Assembly (NCBI GenBank): GCA_003342895.1
Contig: PTFA01000050.1
Coordinates: 4,145,585-4,209,584, forward strand
DNA: 64,000 bases
Direction: 5' to 3'
Source of the DNA: Casuarius casuarius
Taxonomy: Eukaryota; Chordata; Aves; Casuariiformes; Casuariidae
This document shows positions 1 to 13,505 of this stretch, piece by piece. The notes beneath the pieces are model-generated. The model had not been told where the DNA came from and did not search any database. It saw nothing but the letters and a program-made list of their open reading frames with translations. A program made the position numbers and the translations under genes. Each line of letters begins with the position of its first letter. The first letter of the stretch is position 1.

Positions 1-1709
1 AAAACACTTGAGTTTTATACCATTATGTTCCATAGCTATGGACTACTGTACTATGAATATTTTTGTTCAGGACTGAGTAATAACGTTAGTAAAAGTGCTT
101 ACCAATCTTAGACCCCTGAGCTAAGCTATCAATAGCAAGAGGCAAGATGTTTTCAATAGTACTTTTTACTGTTGCACATTGTATCATCACAAATAGGAGT
201 GATAATCCCAAACTGATTTTACTTATTTCTCTTCCAACAGAAAAATATCCATCCGTAAATTATCAGTTGTTTGAATGGTCCAGTAATTAATAATAAAAAA
301 TGGATGCATTTTGCTTAACCCAGTTTTAGGCTTACAATTGTATTTGTTTCCATACAGCCATATTTACAATGGCACAGATTAAAAGTATATAATCAGGGCT
401 CTATTCTGAATATATTCAGCTATTCAGAAAACATGTCAGGCTCCTGAGATCTTGAGTTCTTTCTAAAATAATGAATTGGGTGTGTTCTTTGATTATGGGC
501 TCTTAATGATATATATTTCCTATGTCTGCTCACAACAATCATAAAAGTATATATATTTTTTTATGCATGTTGAGATTCCTAAACAGTTTAAGAGTGGGCA
601 TGCTAAGAGGAATGCTAAGTATCATGAGACTGGCAGAGTTAAAAGAGCTAGCATCTCTGGTTGTCATATTTAGTTTGAGTCTTCCTCCAATTCTCAGGTC
701 ATCTGACTTCTAATATTTCTTTCTGGGAGAAACTTCCTGAAAGTTTTCTGTAACTGTACTTGCTTGCTTTGTTTTGCTGTATAGCCACTCATTTCCAATG
801 TAACTCTTCATTAACAGCTTTTTAAAAATTTTTTAACATTTTGTTAATGTTAAAGAAGGCCCTCTTTGTTAAATAGCATGTATGTTATACAATTTCATTT
901 TAATGTATTTGGTAGATGATGTTTACAGCTGAGACACATAGATGTACACATTCTCAAAAAGTAGCATGAATTTTTAATGTTACATAACTCATATTCCCTA
1001 AGCAGTACAAGAAGTTACTGTATCATTAATTTATCTCATAGTCATATTTCAGATGCCTGGACCTCAATAAGTCATGCACTTTGGTAATGTGGCGTGCTCT
1101 GTTAAATTGACATGCAGGGGTTTTATGCTGATTGAGAAATGTTCTGCCTATTAGAAATGAAAAACAGTGAAGGCATCACTGAACTTCAGATAGAAATATT
1201 CAGTTCTGCTGTCTTTTGGGTATATTTGGATGTGCATTTAAGTGTTGTAGTTAAATTTTTCTTCAGCAGTTCGTTGAAGATTTTTCCTGTTTCTTTCATG
1301 AAAAGTAGAATATTCCTTTGGATTTTAAAAAGTGAGAGTAACTGTATATTTAAATATGAACCTTAATGGCTTCTCAGCACTAAAAGTTATAACATTTAAA
1401 AATGAGGTTTTGTTGTTATTCCTCGGGATCAATTTGATATGCCAAATCTTACTGACTTCAGCAATCATTTCAAGCAAGAAATGATATGTATGTGTAATTG
1501 CTGCTTTTTATCTATCTAAATGTATGAGATGGTGGCTATATTTAAAAATGTTAGATACAGTCACGTTTTCCTTCACACCTGAATAGTACAACATTTTTCG
1601 GGTATCCACTACTTATTCGCCAAAGATCTAAACTTGATACCTAGTCATCTGAGATCAGAATTCTGTCCTACACCGGGGTCACTGTGTCTACATGCACTGA
1701 GGTAGACTG

Positions 1710-1734
1710 AAAGATGAGGGTATGCCTCATCTTT
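1710..1734 (+). repeat. Perfect 10-bp stem with 5-base loop
   Basis: AAAGATGAGG, loop GTATG, then CCTCATCTTT. The stem could extend by one or two G-U pairs in RNA. Too short for a microRNA precursor, and no T run follows that would suggest another known RNA class. Confidence 0.85.
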
Positions 1735-4700
1735 TGTAGATGCGAGATGTGTTTAATAATATATAATAGAAACTAATGACAACTGTGATTAACAGCTAGC
1801 TCAAGGAAACAATCTTGAAGCTGATAATAGCCTGTCTGAATGCCCCTAACTTTAGATGTGTGCTATAGAGCATGACAGTCTAGGTGAGCATCTCCAAAGC
1901 ACGTTCCTCAAGTGAGAAGCCAGTCTCAAAAAGTCATATGCTCAATCCGAAAGATTTACATCATGTAACTTAAAAGTAGTACTTCAACAGCATTTAACTC
2001 TTTTGGCTGATAGTGAAGCAGATGAAAAGTAACTTCCAATCCACTCAATTAAAAGTGAATAGGAACTTGATATCCATTTTTGACAAAGATTAATTGTGTT
2101 AGTCAAGAGCTAGAGATGATACTGTTTTATTAAGTAAACTCTATTCTGAACACAGTTGTTACACTGAAGATTTTGCAGTTGAAATACTGAGAGGAAAGGT
2201 AGAAAAAGGATGTTATAGCTGGAAACTGAGGCACAGAAAGGTAAAAGAACTGGGTAAAGACCACACAGAAAGGATGTAGATTTGTGTATCGATACAGATA
2301 ATCTATTCCAAGCTAGGTAGTAGACTACCATATTTTATCTGTGCCATCGCTGATATTTTCTGCCACAGTCAGCATTTTCAGAGAAATACTTTGGACCAAA
2401 ATGAAGTTTAAGCTTATAATGTTTTAGAGTGCTTCATCTAAAGTTGAAGTTTTTAGAATAGTAGTTATCTCGCTACATTTTTTTTCTTGTTATGTAATTC
2501 GAATGCTTCTAATCAAAACATCTTAAAGTATAAAATGTTCAGTTAGGGCTAAGGCTGACTTCCTAAGCCAGCATTCAAATCCCTAATTACTGTAACAAAA
2601 GAATTATTAATAAGCAATAAATTTGTGTACACCTCAAGTTTTTAGTCTACCAAAAAAAAAAATCAGGCCATGGCCCTGCAAATATTTAAATGCATTCATA
2701 TGCATGGGTCAAACTGCCTTGGACTGTGAATCATACTGTAACTTCTTTCTTAGTGGCAGATGTATCCTTAAATGCTATGAAAAATATTTAATGTATTAAT
2801 GTATACCATGCCTTATTTGGTTATGCGATTCCAACGTTTGGAAGTACTGGTTTTGTAACCCGTCTGGCAGTTAAAACACTGGCACACTGTGTGTGTAATT
2901 GCAAATATTTCTAGAGCTGTTCACATACAGTGAAAAAAAATTCATAAATTTGATTTTGGGAAAACTAAGTGGAAAAATAATTAGTCAGTAACAGCTTGCT
3001 ATAAACTAATTGCTAATCTCTCTACTGTTTTCTGATGGTTAATTCTCTTATGTTGTTTTGCTCTGGGAATCTAGAAAGCTAATGTCCCAGAACATTTACA
3101 ATGTGTTTTCTTTTTGAGTCCTACATCTTAGTTTATACCCGTAAATGTAGATTGCTTTCTTCTTGATAGCTAATCATTCAGTTCCCAGGTGACTTTTGAG
3201 TTGTAATCAGTTAAACCTTGATTCTGAAGACACTGTTATGCCTAATGTCAGACTCTTATCTAAATAGATTATATTTTTAGTGTTGGCTCTTGATGAAAAC
3301 TGGTAACCTCTCTCTACATATATATTAACATCAAAGCTTATTTTATTTAATAGATTCTGTGTTAAAATAACCGGATTCTGTATTAACCAAAATATAACCA
3401 AAATTCCATATTAAAGCAACTAGATTTGTTATGTTTGCAAACAAATTATCTGGCCTCTTATAACTTATTTATCATGGGTGGCACTTTAAAAGTATATATA
3501 TACTTTCTTCATTCTAGAGTCAAATTGCTCTCATTCTTTTGGCCTCCCTCTTCTCCCCCAAGACATACATTCAGTAATGCCCTGTCACCATTTCTTTCCT
3601 TGAATAGTATAGCTTCTAATTTCCTACCTGTTTTAAGCTCAGATAAGAAGCTTACCTGAGAGTTTACAGTGAATAATGGAGACAAAAATGCATTCTGCAA
3701 GTTACATGGGATCTGTTTTGGAGAAGCTCAATCTGTATCTGTTTTTCTGGGAGGAGAGGGGGATGTTTGTTTTGGTTGGTGGGTTTTTTGGCTATTTACA
3801 AATCTGTTCTCTCTCACTACAAAGATTGTCTAAAGTGATCTCGTTTTTTTTTTAATCCGTGTTCGTCCACTTGGTTTTGAACACTGCACAGGAACACGAG
3901 AAGTCCCTGCTCTTTCACAAGATGAAACTAGTATTGCTTGGTTAAATTAAGTGCCTCTCCTCCTCAGGCTGCTGAGATTGCTCTGCTTTTGCCGTTACCG
4001 CTTTTCATACTCATGACTTTCCTCCTGAAGAAAGATAAAGAATGAAAGGGCTCTCTAGAGAAAAGAAACACCTCTTTTATCTCAAGTTTTGCCTAACCTT
4101 TCCAAAAGATCACATCACCTCTGGTATCTGCTTACCAAATTTAATTTTAAAATTGCCAAAATGAAGTGTCTCAAAGGCTTTTTCTTTTGAAACTTAATGA
4201 TATGCTAGAGATTGATATAGCATCTTTGCTGAACAAAGAAGCCAATGACTTTTTCAGCTGCTGAATTAGGTTTAGATAGAGGACTGAAGACTAGTACCAA
4301 GACTAAACTTCTTTTTAAAAGATGAATGATATTATTTCATACTAGGTAACTCTGAAAGTAAACAGATCTCACCAAGCTCTATAACCTGGACATCTGGTAT
4401 GAGAATTAACCCAAGTCCTGTTAGTTTTTAAATTCCTCTCTTTGATCAGTCTCTATAAGAAACTGTGATTGCTAACAAGCTTGTTTCTTAGTGCTTTTAA
4501 TAACTTTGAACTTCAGCACTGGAAATAGTAGATATGTTACTGTATAGTTGAATTTATTCATCTATGGCTAAGCCTTTGAGAAACAATATAAAGCATTTTG
4601 TTTTAGTGTTTCTCTTTGGACTTTTCTTTAAACAGTAGACAATTTAACTCCTTTCATTTCTAGCTAAAAGAACAAATGTATTTGAAAGCAAAGTTTGCTT

Positions 4701-6626
4701 AAATTAATTGGCCAGATTAGGATAGGTAGCTGTTCACATCTTGCCCGTTCATTGATATGAAATCAGCTGTCAGCAAGTGACTGTTGTACTGGTCAAATGT
4801 ATGAAAATGCATTCCTACGTGCATGTTACTTTTACTTCCAAAGCAGTTCTCCTGTGAAGTGTGGTGCAAGCATGTTTTCTGCTTGCATTGTGCTATGCCT
4901 TTGCGGGGGGAGGAAGTGGAAGCCCTACCTTTCATGTCAGCTTTTATTGAAATAGAAGGAGGGAAGTCTATAGGAAAGATGGTAAAAATGTTTTCTAAGG
5001 ATGACTTATTGAACAACACTAGCATATTTAAATAAACATAATTTTTCCTTAAAGATTTCAGAAAAGAAGGTGGTAAACTGTAGTATTCTGTAATTCTAGT
5101 ATACATGGTATTTCTGATCTAACATGTTCTCTGTTTTACCATTTCTACTACTCTTACAGTAACATGCTTACTCTACTTGTCCAGTGGTAGACCAGCATGG
5201 CTCAAGCCTTTTGAAAGATCTGAGTGTCACTCCTAACCTGACTTGCCTTATTCCTACACTTGTATTCCAAACGGGCATGAGCACAACCGAGGCCTGACAG
5301 ATGTTTTCCAAAAGATAAGGGAATATGCGTGCTGGACTATTTGCATAAGTATGACTGTTTCTGAATAACTTCAGAGTAAATTCTAATTGGAATGATTTAA
5401 ATTGGCTAATAGAGCAGCTGCAAAAAAAAAAAAAAAAACAGCTGTGTTTCATGGCAAGGACCCCTTTGTATGAAGATAAGGCTTTGGCATTGGGGATCAT
5501 GTTTGTTTAAAAAACAGTTTTGACTCTTACCTCACTGCCATATTTTTATTATCAAAAAAAATTTTCACAGTTGCAGGTTTTCCTACTGTTTAGGTGTACC
5601 AAAGGGATTTGCGTTTATAAGCATTATTTCCAAGTACTCCAGGTTGTGTGGTGAACACATCAATTTTGATACCACATACAGAGTGGGGAAAAAAGCAGTG
5701 TGTCCTGAAGTTTAAAAAAAGGCAAAAGAAATCTCCAGAAGATGTCAGGGTGGTTGTAATTGCTCTGCTGTCAATTATGTGCAATAATGGAATTCAGTGC
5801 TGAGTAAAACTGTTATCAGGTAACTTTATATTTCTGTTTTTTCAAAGGACTGGTGCGGTATTTAAGAAATTGAAAGTCAGTGCATGCTGTCTTTTAACAC
5901 TACCTTCTTCATATCAACCTAATCAATTTCTACTTTATAATTTTATAGGAATATATCATTTACAGCAAAGCCACTGGAGTGCTTACTGGTGGAATTTACT
6001 TTTAACCCTTTTTTTACCTAACCCCCAAAATATGCACTTTTAAAATTCCATATCTTTTAATGATGTCTCAGTGTGCGATTATCCCTCTAAAGAATAAGAC
6101 TATCCACTTACTGGCTTTTATAGTCTCAGTTAGTGATAATTGTGGGAAAAGACAGAAATGACAGGAATTGGGTTGAGTTGTTAAGCCAGTGTGCAGTTCA
6201 TTGGGAGAAGGGCTGCCGATAGCTGCGAGACTGGCAGATAATTGTTGTCTTTCTCTCTCTGAACACCAGTTAAACAAGGTGGCATTAATTAGGGATGCTG
6301 CTATGCCCACTGAGGAATTCCTTTTTTCTCCCCCTATCCATAATAGAAATTTTGGATGGAAGTTCAGTTTCTTATGGGGTGCGATTTCTTTCATGGGCCG
6401 GAAGAAGTCAAATGCCTAGTGTATTCGTTGTCTCTGCCACTCTTCTGCTGTTCCGTTCTGCAACATAGAGCCATAGATTTGGTTTGCAAAGCAACTGAAG
6501 AAAAACAGACTTTTTTTTTTAAAAAAAAAAAACTTTTACTGAAAGGAAGAAGTCTCCTTTTTCTTTTCTTTTTTCTCTCTCTCTCTTCCCCCCTACCTCT
6601 TTTCCTACTTAAGCCTAACAATGGAG

Positions 6627-6646
6627 NNNNNNNNNNNNNNNNNNNN
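6627..6646. other. Assembly gap (20 N)
   Basis: Twenty Ns are followed directly by a run of nine C and preceded by a CT-rich tract (6556-6612) and a T9/A11 block (6511-6531). This is a typical place for sequencing drop-out, so the true gap length may not be 20. Confidence 0.98.
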
Positions 6647-7624
6647 CCCCCCCCCTTGGAAACCAAATGGCCTACAGGAGGGTCTCTCTATTTTTCAAGA
6701 TACTGCAGGAAGTATCTAGGCACAAAATTGTCTTTTCTAAGTGAAGAGGGTGAAGAAGATGTCTTCATTTTTGCCTTGCAGAAAAAGTGGCTATCGCAGC
6801 AGGGGTATGTCTCTTACCTCAGTCTTATCCCTCTCAGACTCAGGTCCTGATTTACAAATGCCATCTCCTTCTGAAGCAAATCTCTCTGGTCATGGTTTTG
6901 TCAGCATTCTGGCAAAGCGGCGTACTTTCTTGTGTCAGTTTAGGTGATAGACTCAGGGAAGAAAAACTTTATTTATGTAGTTGCAGTAACATTCATGTCT
7001 GTCTAACTTTGTTAATCAAGCTCACCTCTCTGGAGTTAGAATGACTCAGGGATAAGGTTGTGTACTAGACAGCACCTCTTCATCCTGGAAGGCCAAACCT
7101 ATGCATGGGGGGAAAAATCCTGGAAAAAGCCTATGGTGATTCGCTGATAAAGAGAAAAAGAATTACCTAGGAACAGGCAGATTCAGGATAGAAGGTATTG
7201 AAGGAATGCAGTAAGACTTCAAGAGGATCTGACCAGTCAGTGAAATAGGTTTAGAAATGCTAATACAGCAAGGCATTTGGGGGTCATAACCAGTTTCTTC
7301 AGACATACAGTAAATTAGCTTAAAGGCAGTATGACTTCTGTATCAAAACACGCCTATGCAAGTGCATGTGAGCAGCTTCCATTTTACCACTGTAGGCTGA
7401 GAAGTCCCTTCCCTAGCATGGCATGTCTGATGATGCAGGCTATTTGCATACTTACTTTTTAGGAATATTACTCTTCAATGTGTGCAGCTTGTCAAAGAGG
7501 TAGCTGAAAGAAAATACAGGAATATTAGAGCAGATTGCTGTTCCGTACTAAATTCTCAGTCTGAATGTTGTTGTTTTTTTATTTACCAAATGTATTTTTG
7601 GCCATTACAACAGAAAGAATGTGT

Positions 7625-7700
7625 ACAGTAGATGATGATAAGCTTTATGGATGACACCAAAGCTGGCAGATTTTCCAGAGTGATAAAAGAACTAATGTAC
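7625..7700 (+). mobile_element. Possible CR1 scrap
   Basis: The run ataagctttatggatgacac followed by caaagctggcag resembles the CR1 RT segment encoding FADDTKLGG (typically AAGTTTGCGGATGACACCAAACTGGG). It is under 80 bp and lacks supporting flanks, so the assignment is weak. Confidence 0.3.
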
Positions 7701-10499
7701 TTGCTAAATCATTTTGGGTGTTGTTGAATTTCTGACCTTTTTGCTAAGTGAAAGGTTTGCATTTGAGATTGGGGACTGGGGAAGAATGGGTCAACCATAA
7801 ACAAAACCAGCTTGCTTTAGCATCTTTGAGACAAGTGACCTGTCTTACTGACTTTTACATTCTTACCTGCAAAGGATGCACCTCTGTGATTCCTGATAGT
7901 CAAGTATGAAACTGGAAATAGAAAATGAATTTAGTTTGAAAAGCCTGATTTGGAAACTAGTATATTCATTCAGTAACAAAATAATTGAGGGCAGGGTAAG
8001 CTAACTGTGGCGAGAGGTCTGCTGTTGTCTAACGTAAGAGTTGTATAATGATTTTAAATGCAAAAACTTAGGAATTTAGAAGTATATTTAGGAAGAGAGC
8101 CCCACTGAACTGGTTAGTACCAGTAGAGTTATGTTGTGGTTCAAAACACAATTTGAGTTATGCTCAAATTTTATTATGTTTGAGGATGCCAGTATGCTTT
8201 ACAAAGATGCATGGTCTATATTCTAATTACCATTAAGGAAATACGAGTTGCTAATATGTTTTTATGGGAATCAATAATTATTATAGGCAGGAGGAAAATT
8301 GGTTCTAGCCCAAAGAGTATTTTGCCTAGGAAGCACTGAATGTGAAAAAGGGTTAGGAAAGTACTCTTAACGCTGAGCGGTCATCTTCTGTTGCTTGAAA
8401 AAATATTGTTGGCTTTATTCTGAAAATATGTTTCACAGTGGAAATTCTGTGTATCTTCTGGGTTTTAGCATTTAAAATGTGACTGGTCCCACCTGATTTG
8501 CATAATCAGAAACATAAATGTTCTGCGTAAAACTAACTTAAAGCTTTTCCATTTAAATGATGCTTGTGAATTAATACATACAGATTTTTTTTCTGTAGTC
8601 ACTCTTAATAATGAACAGGGATTTAAATGTACTAATTATGTTGTTTATTGTTGTTTATAATCTGCTTTACTACATAGTTCTGATAAACATTACTAAATTT
8701 TGAAAGATCATTTGAAAAGCTTTAGTACTAGCGCTCATGGAAAAGTTATTCAAAACCTCTTTTATAATAAAACACATTTCTTAAAAATTTGCAAAAATGA
8801 ATTAGCTTGTTTGGACTGTATGAAGTCCTTTCATTTTGCTTAAATATTTCAGAAGAGGAGGTTACTGGATGGAATGGTTCCCAAACTTATTATTTAATGT
8901 GAATAGTACCCAAAATTCATGACAAGTTAATTGCAAATTCATTAGTATTGGTACTTGTCCTCATATCTATATTGTAAAAGCTAAATTATTTTAGCTAGGC
9001 ATGTTATTTGTACAGTCTGAATGCCAGCTATTTTGCAACAAATTAATTACTGGCCAAAAAAAAAGCCCACTCAAACTAATCACCAAATAAATCTGAATAA
9101 CAAATAATAGAAGGCTGCTACCTGAGTGAAAAATTTATGAACAGAAGCACAAAATTTATTAATAGAAGCAGAAATGGAAAAATGATGTAGTAAATAAAAC
9201 TGACTGCAATTATAATGCTGTTGTATAAAATTAAGCTCATGCATATCAAAATTACTTGGAGTGACTAAAAGGTAAGTAATTTTTTTCTTCTTTTTATATT
9301 TTTAAATACCCTTAGGGTGGGATTCCCCTTAAAAATGGGTCCATCTGTAATGGAAATAGAGGAAATAATCTTGTTTTGTTAGTCTTTATGCTGTATGGCA
9401 TTGAATGATTTTAACACAGCTGACAGCGTACCCATTCTGTCAGACACTTAAATCTATGGAGAAGCAGATTTTTAGTTCAGCACATTATGCTGATGCATAC
9501 AAGTAGACACATTCATACCTGCAATTAACTTCTAACTGAATGTTTATTAAATATATGTACTAATATACCTGCTCTCCCACAAAAAAATGAGGAATTTTTT
9601 ATACGTTTGAACTGTACAAATATATGTTCTATTCGGTTAATATCCTCTTTTATAAGATGGAAACTCACATTCCTATTCTTGCATTTTGATAGTGTTTTTT
9701 TAAAAAAGGCATTTTCTTTCTTTTTTATTTTTATTATCTTAAAGTTCTGAAGTAAACGTGAAGTCAAGCTGAAAAGAATATTGCTTGTGACCTGGTGGTT
9801 CTGAAGACAACCAGAGATGCTGAAGGTTTTGATTCTAAAATAAAGCCCTCTGACATTAAACAGAAAGGTCAAATCAGTCATTAGTGAAATGAACACTCAA
9901 TCTATAAATAGAACTGTTTTTTACAACATTCAAAAGTGAAGGAAAATGCAAGGATATTCAGAAGCAAGCATAGAGCGGAATCTGTATAGTTATGCTTTCT
10001 CGTTATTTCCTAGCAGTACTTATAAGAAAAAGGAACGTTGGAAGTAGAGTTGACAATATTGTCTACCCTAGTAAGGTCGTCTGAAGTTCCGCAGTTGGGC
10101 TGAAGTCTTCCAAGCTATCCATCTTCTTCCAGGTTGAACTTTTTCTAACCTTTAGTTATACTTGCTTAGCAATTTTCACAAACCGAACTGAGGGCAGAGC
10201 TGGTTTAATACTTGATAACTTTTTTTTCTTAATAACCTAGTGCTTGGTTTCTTTGGGGGAGGATTTGAAACATCCTCTCTGGAAGACAGGAAGATCTTTT
10301 TGAACAAGCTTTTGTTGTTCTAATATTAAGCCCATCCAAATTTGGCCAGTCTGAAACATGTTTTAGAAATATCAACTGTTTTTCTTTCCTTAATTGCTAG
10401 TACTGCCTTTCCAAAATATCTGTTTATATTGAGCATACCACAGCCAGGGATTAACACAGCCTTCCCTTCCATTGCAGTTCTAGACTATTGCCGGTATTT

Positions 10500-10800
10500 G
10501 GACACTTAACTGAGCACAGGGAGCAAAGGTAGAGGTGGCACACAGGAAGGAGGAGGAACAGACATCAGTAGGTGGAGAAAAAATCTGGGCTGAAGGTAGG
10601 GAATTGAGAAGAAGAGGATGAGAAGCAAACACTGTGTGAATTGCTGCAGGAAGAGGATGTTAACAGATGGATTAGAAGTCACCAGAGGAGGATCTAGGAG
10701 TGTGTGGGTAAGAGAAGCATAGTTGCATAAGCTTGGGATGAGAGGAGCTTGGGATTGTCTGTGTAAAGAATATTGTGGGATAAGGATGGGGGATGGACCT
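10500..10800 (+). other. Purine-rich block
   Basis: About 300 bp with a strong A+G bias on the + strand (ggaaggaggaggaacagaca, gagaagaagaggatgagaag, accagaggaggatctagg). It is not a simple repeat, and no similarity to a known element was recognised. Confidence 0.6.
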
Positions 10801-13478
10801 GCTGTTGGGAGTAGGGCTGTTTAGCAAAGAACTGTCTGTATGATTCTTCCTGCATCTGCACCAAAAATTGTGAGATGCACAGTGTAAGAAGCTAGGGATT
10901 GCAGGAAAAATAGAACTGCTTTCACGTTTGAGTTGAAGCTGAGTTGAATGCTGTGCTGCATTTTAGTCTGTCCTTGCTGTAGAATTCCTTTGTCATGCCT
11001 GATACCTTTGCGTGTGTCAGACTCTCAGCAGGTAGTTAGCGGTCGTGCATCCTCACTCTAGGTGTCTAGTTTGTGAGGCCCCATGGAAGAATGGCATGCT
11101 TCTGGTGCCTAAGATGGGTCACCAAAAACTAGCTTAGTAGTTGCATAGCTTTCCATTAGATATATTACACAGAAAGGGTCAGAAATGGAACTAGCTGATT
11201 TGGGACATAGCTGCGCTGTACTTAAAGTATTATTTCAGTGTAGGTGGATGCATCTGGGCTGGCTTTGGTGTTGATATAATGTAGCCTTGATGTCACTAAA
11301 CCTAGTGTAGTCTAGCTGCTCAAGCTTTAGGTAGCTTTCTGGGCAAGTTTTTCAGTCTTCACAGGGCCATATGTTGCTACCATATCAAAATCAGCTGATC
11401 CCATCAAAGAAAGATGGGTGGAACTGTGATGGTTCCTCTGTAACGTGTCTTTAGGTTGCTGGAAGCTTGTAGCACAGTACTGGAATATTATACCCTTTTT
11501 CAAGCCAAAACATAAATTTCTAATAATCTCCATTTCTGTTTTCATAGGAATGAATGTGATGTTCTTCAGGATATATATTTGTTGATGAGAAGTAGTAGAG
11601 ACTAGCCAGCAGTATTTTATTACTGTGCCAGTTAAATTCAAGAATAGCCAAATTTGCTCACCAGCTCGTTTTTTAGGGAAAGTAAGCTGTGACTAAAATG
11701 GTAGTGCAGTGCTTTTCTGTGTCACAGCATGTGTCAGTTGTCTTCCGTAATAAGTGTTTAGTTTATATTTAGGTTGTTTTTTGGTTCTGTGGATCTAAAA
11801 TACTGGGGAATACTCCTTGATTCTTTATCTTATTCACAGGCTGTGGAATTTTGTTTATGAACTTTCCTATCACTTATGTTGTTTTCATGTTAACCACTGC
11901 CTGTTAAATCAAAAATAGCAAAGTATATTTAAACTCGAACACGCTTGACTTTGCACCTGCTTAGGAGAAACGTCCTCTCTCAGACAGTAATGTGTTTCTT
12001 AATTCTAGCCATTCAGTTAGGCTGTAGGTGGCACGTTTCGGGAAATCTGCCTGAATCTGACATGAGGTCCTTGCCCCATCCCAACTGTCATGGATTTTAC
12101 TCATCTTTTTACATGTTGTCACAAGCTGAGAGCATAAGAATTGCCCTACGGGCTTAGTCGAGTGGTCTGTCCAGCAACACCCTTTCCCTGGCAGCGGCAC
12201 TAGGAGCGTACTATTTAGAAAGTGGCCAGGCTGATTTTCTCCTGCTGTGGTCCGTTTCCGTGGGATTTCTCCAGAACCTACAATTGTTGTAATCAGGTTG
12301 TTAGGAGGTACATCCTTTCCTATTCCTTTTAGTATCCATTTATGTACCTGTTGTCCAGTCTCTGTAATATAACTTGTGTATTTGGTAAGTACTGAAGTTC
12401 CTTGAGCTCAGGGTTATCTAAGTGTATAAACTCAGGCTGTAAATATCTCACGTTGTGCTGTCATTAGGCCCATCAACATTTGAGCAGAGGATATTATCCA
12501 GCACTCAGTACTTTCTCTCTGCTTTTTAAACTTACAGATCTGCGTGCAAATGGTTTTTGTTTTCTACAGCTGAAATTGCTACCAGAACTGCCTGCCAAAG
12601 GCAACACGGCAGCATATCCTTAGACAAATAAGTTTTCAAATTACATTGTATGAAGTATTTTTACACTGCTTTTTCTGTAAATAAATGTTTTCTTTTGTGT
12701 GCTTTGAATTCTCTCACTCCTTTTCGAAAAGTAAAATTACTTTAAAATATTAAGTATTTGGTTTCTTGATTCAGTACAAGGGGGAGAGGATTCACAAATG
12801 AAAATATGCGTCAGAATTTGAGACATGTTGTGTGTGAAAAGGCTTAAGGATAAAAAAGGAGGACGGTTGGCATTAAAATACCAGTTGAGTTGGTTCAACT
12901 GATTGTGGAGCCAGAGGATGTGTTGCTGTGCCTGTATCCATTTGTCCTATGGAAAATCATGGCTCATTGCAGTAACTTAGGAGCAGCATGGCACTAGTTC
13001 ATCTGTACTATTTCTGCAGTATAAGCTGCTATCTTTGCCTGCTGTAGCGTTGCACTGCACTGGTAACATGCAATGGTAGGCTTGGAGCTGTTCTTGGCAT
13101 GTCTGTGCCCTTGGTTGAACATAATGTGTATGCCTCAAGTTAGGAAAAAGGAGAGACAGAGAAGTATATTGAAGGGGGTGAAAGTCATAAACTAACTGTC
13201 GAGAGTCGTTTTGAGGCTTTTTTAGGGGAGGTGGGAGAGTGTTTGGTGAGATACGTGTATGTTGCTGAATTTAATCAGCTTTAAGTTGCTGTAGAGGTCC
13301 TTGCCCCATCCCGTGTTCAGCACGGACATCTTGCAAACCAAAGAAACGTACTTTGGATTGCCTCCCCTGAAAACATAGCTCTGTCTTCCTCGTTTCAAAA
13401 TGTGAAACAAGCGTGTTCATGTTGAAATGCCTGGTTTGTACGGTGGTTGAACAAAGACTTTAAATCTGTAAGCACATC

Positions 13479-13505
13479 TTTTTTTTTTTTCTTTTTTTTT
13501 TTTTT
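13479..13505. repeat. Poly(T) tract with one C
   Basis: About 26 bases of T with a single C interruption. Confidence 0.9.

Noticed and set aside
1049..1086. Exon-like segment atatttcag ... gtaatg containing SHAL
   Set aside because: Looked at as a candidate for the missing PHSHAF exon, but the surrounding residues do not match and the piece is far too short.
2157..2185. TEDFAV translation resembling the end of the missing upstream exon
   Set aside because: The upstream residues (EHSCY) do not match and no suitable splice donor follows.
6770..6806. Exon-like segment ttgccttgcag ... gtatgt (KWLSQQ)
   Set aside because: Good-looking splice signals but only about 25 nt between them and no match to any part of ITFG1.
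6356..6850. Long + strand open frame (164 codons) across the N gap
   Set aside because: It includes unknown bases and low-complexity Phe/Lys/Leu runs from T/A/CT tracts. No family similarity, and it lies inside an intron.
8281..8340. GGKLVL-like translation near 8290, resembling LLGGNLSW of ITFG1
   Set aside because: Similarity is limited to three residues and the expected continuation is absent.
11831..11930. Acceptor-like ttattcacag followed by about 30 open codons (LWNFVYELSYHLCC)
   Set aside because: No similarity to ITFG1 and no matching donor in phase.
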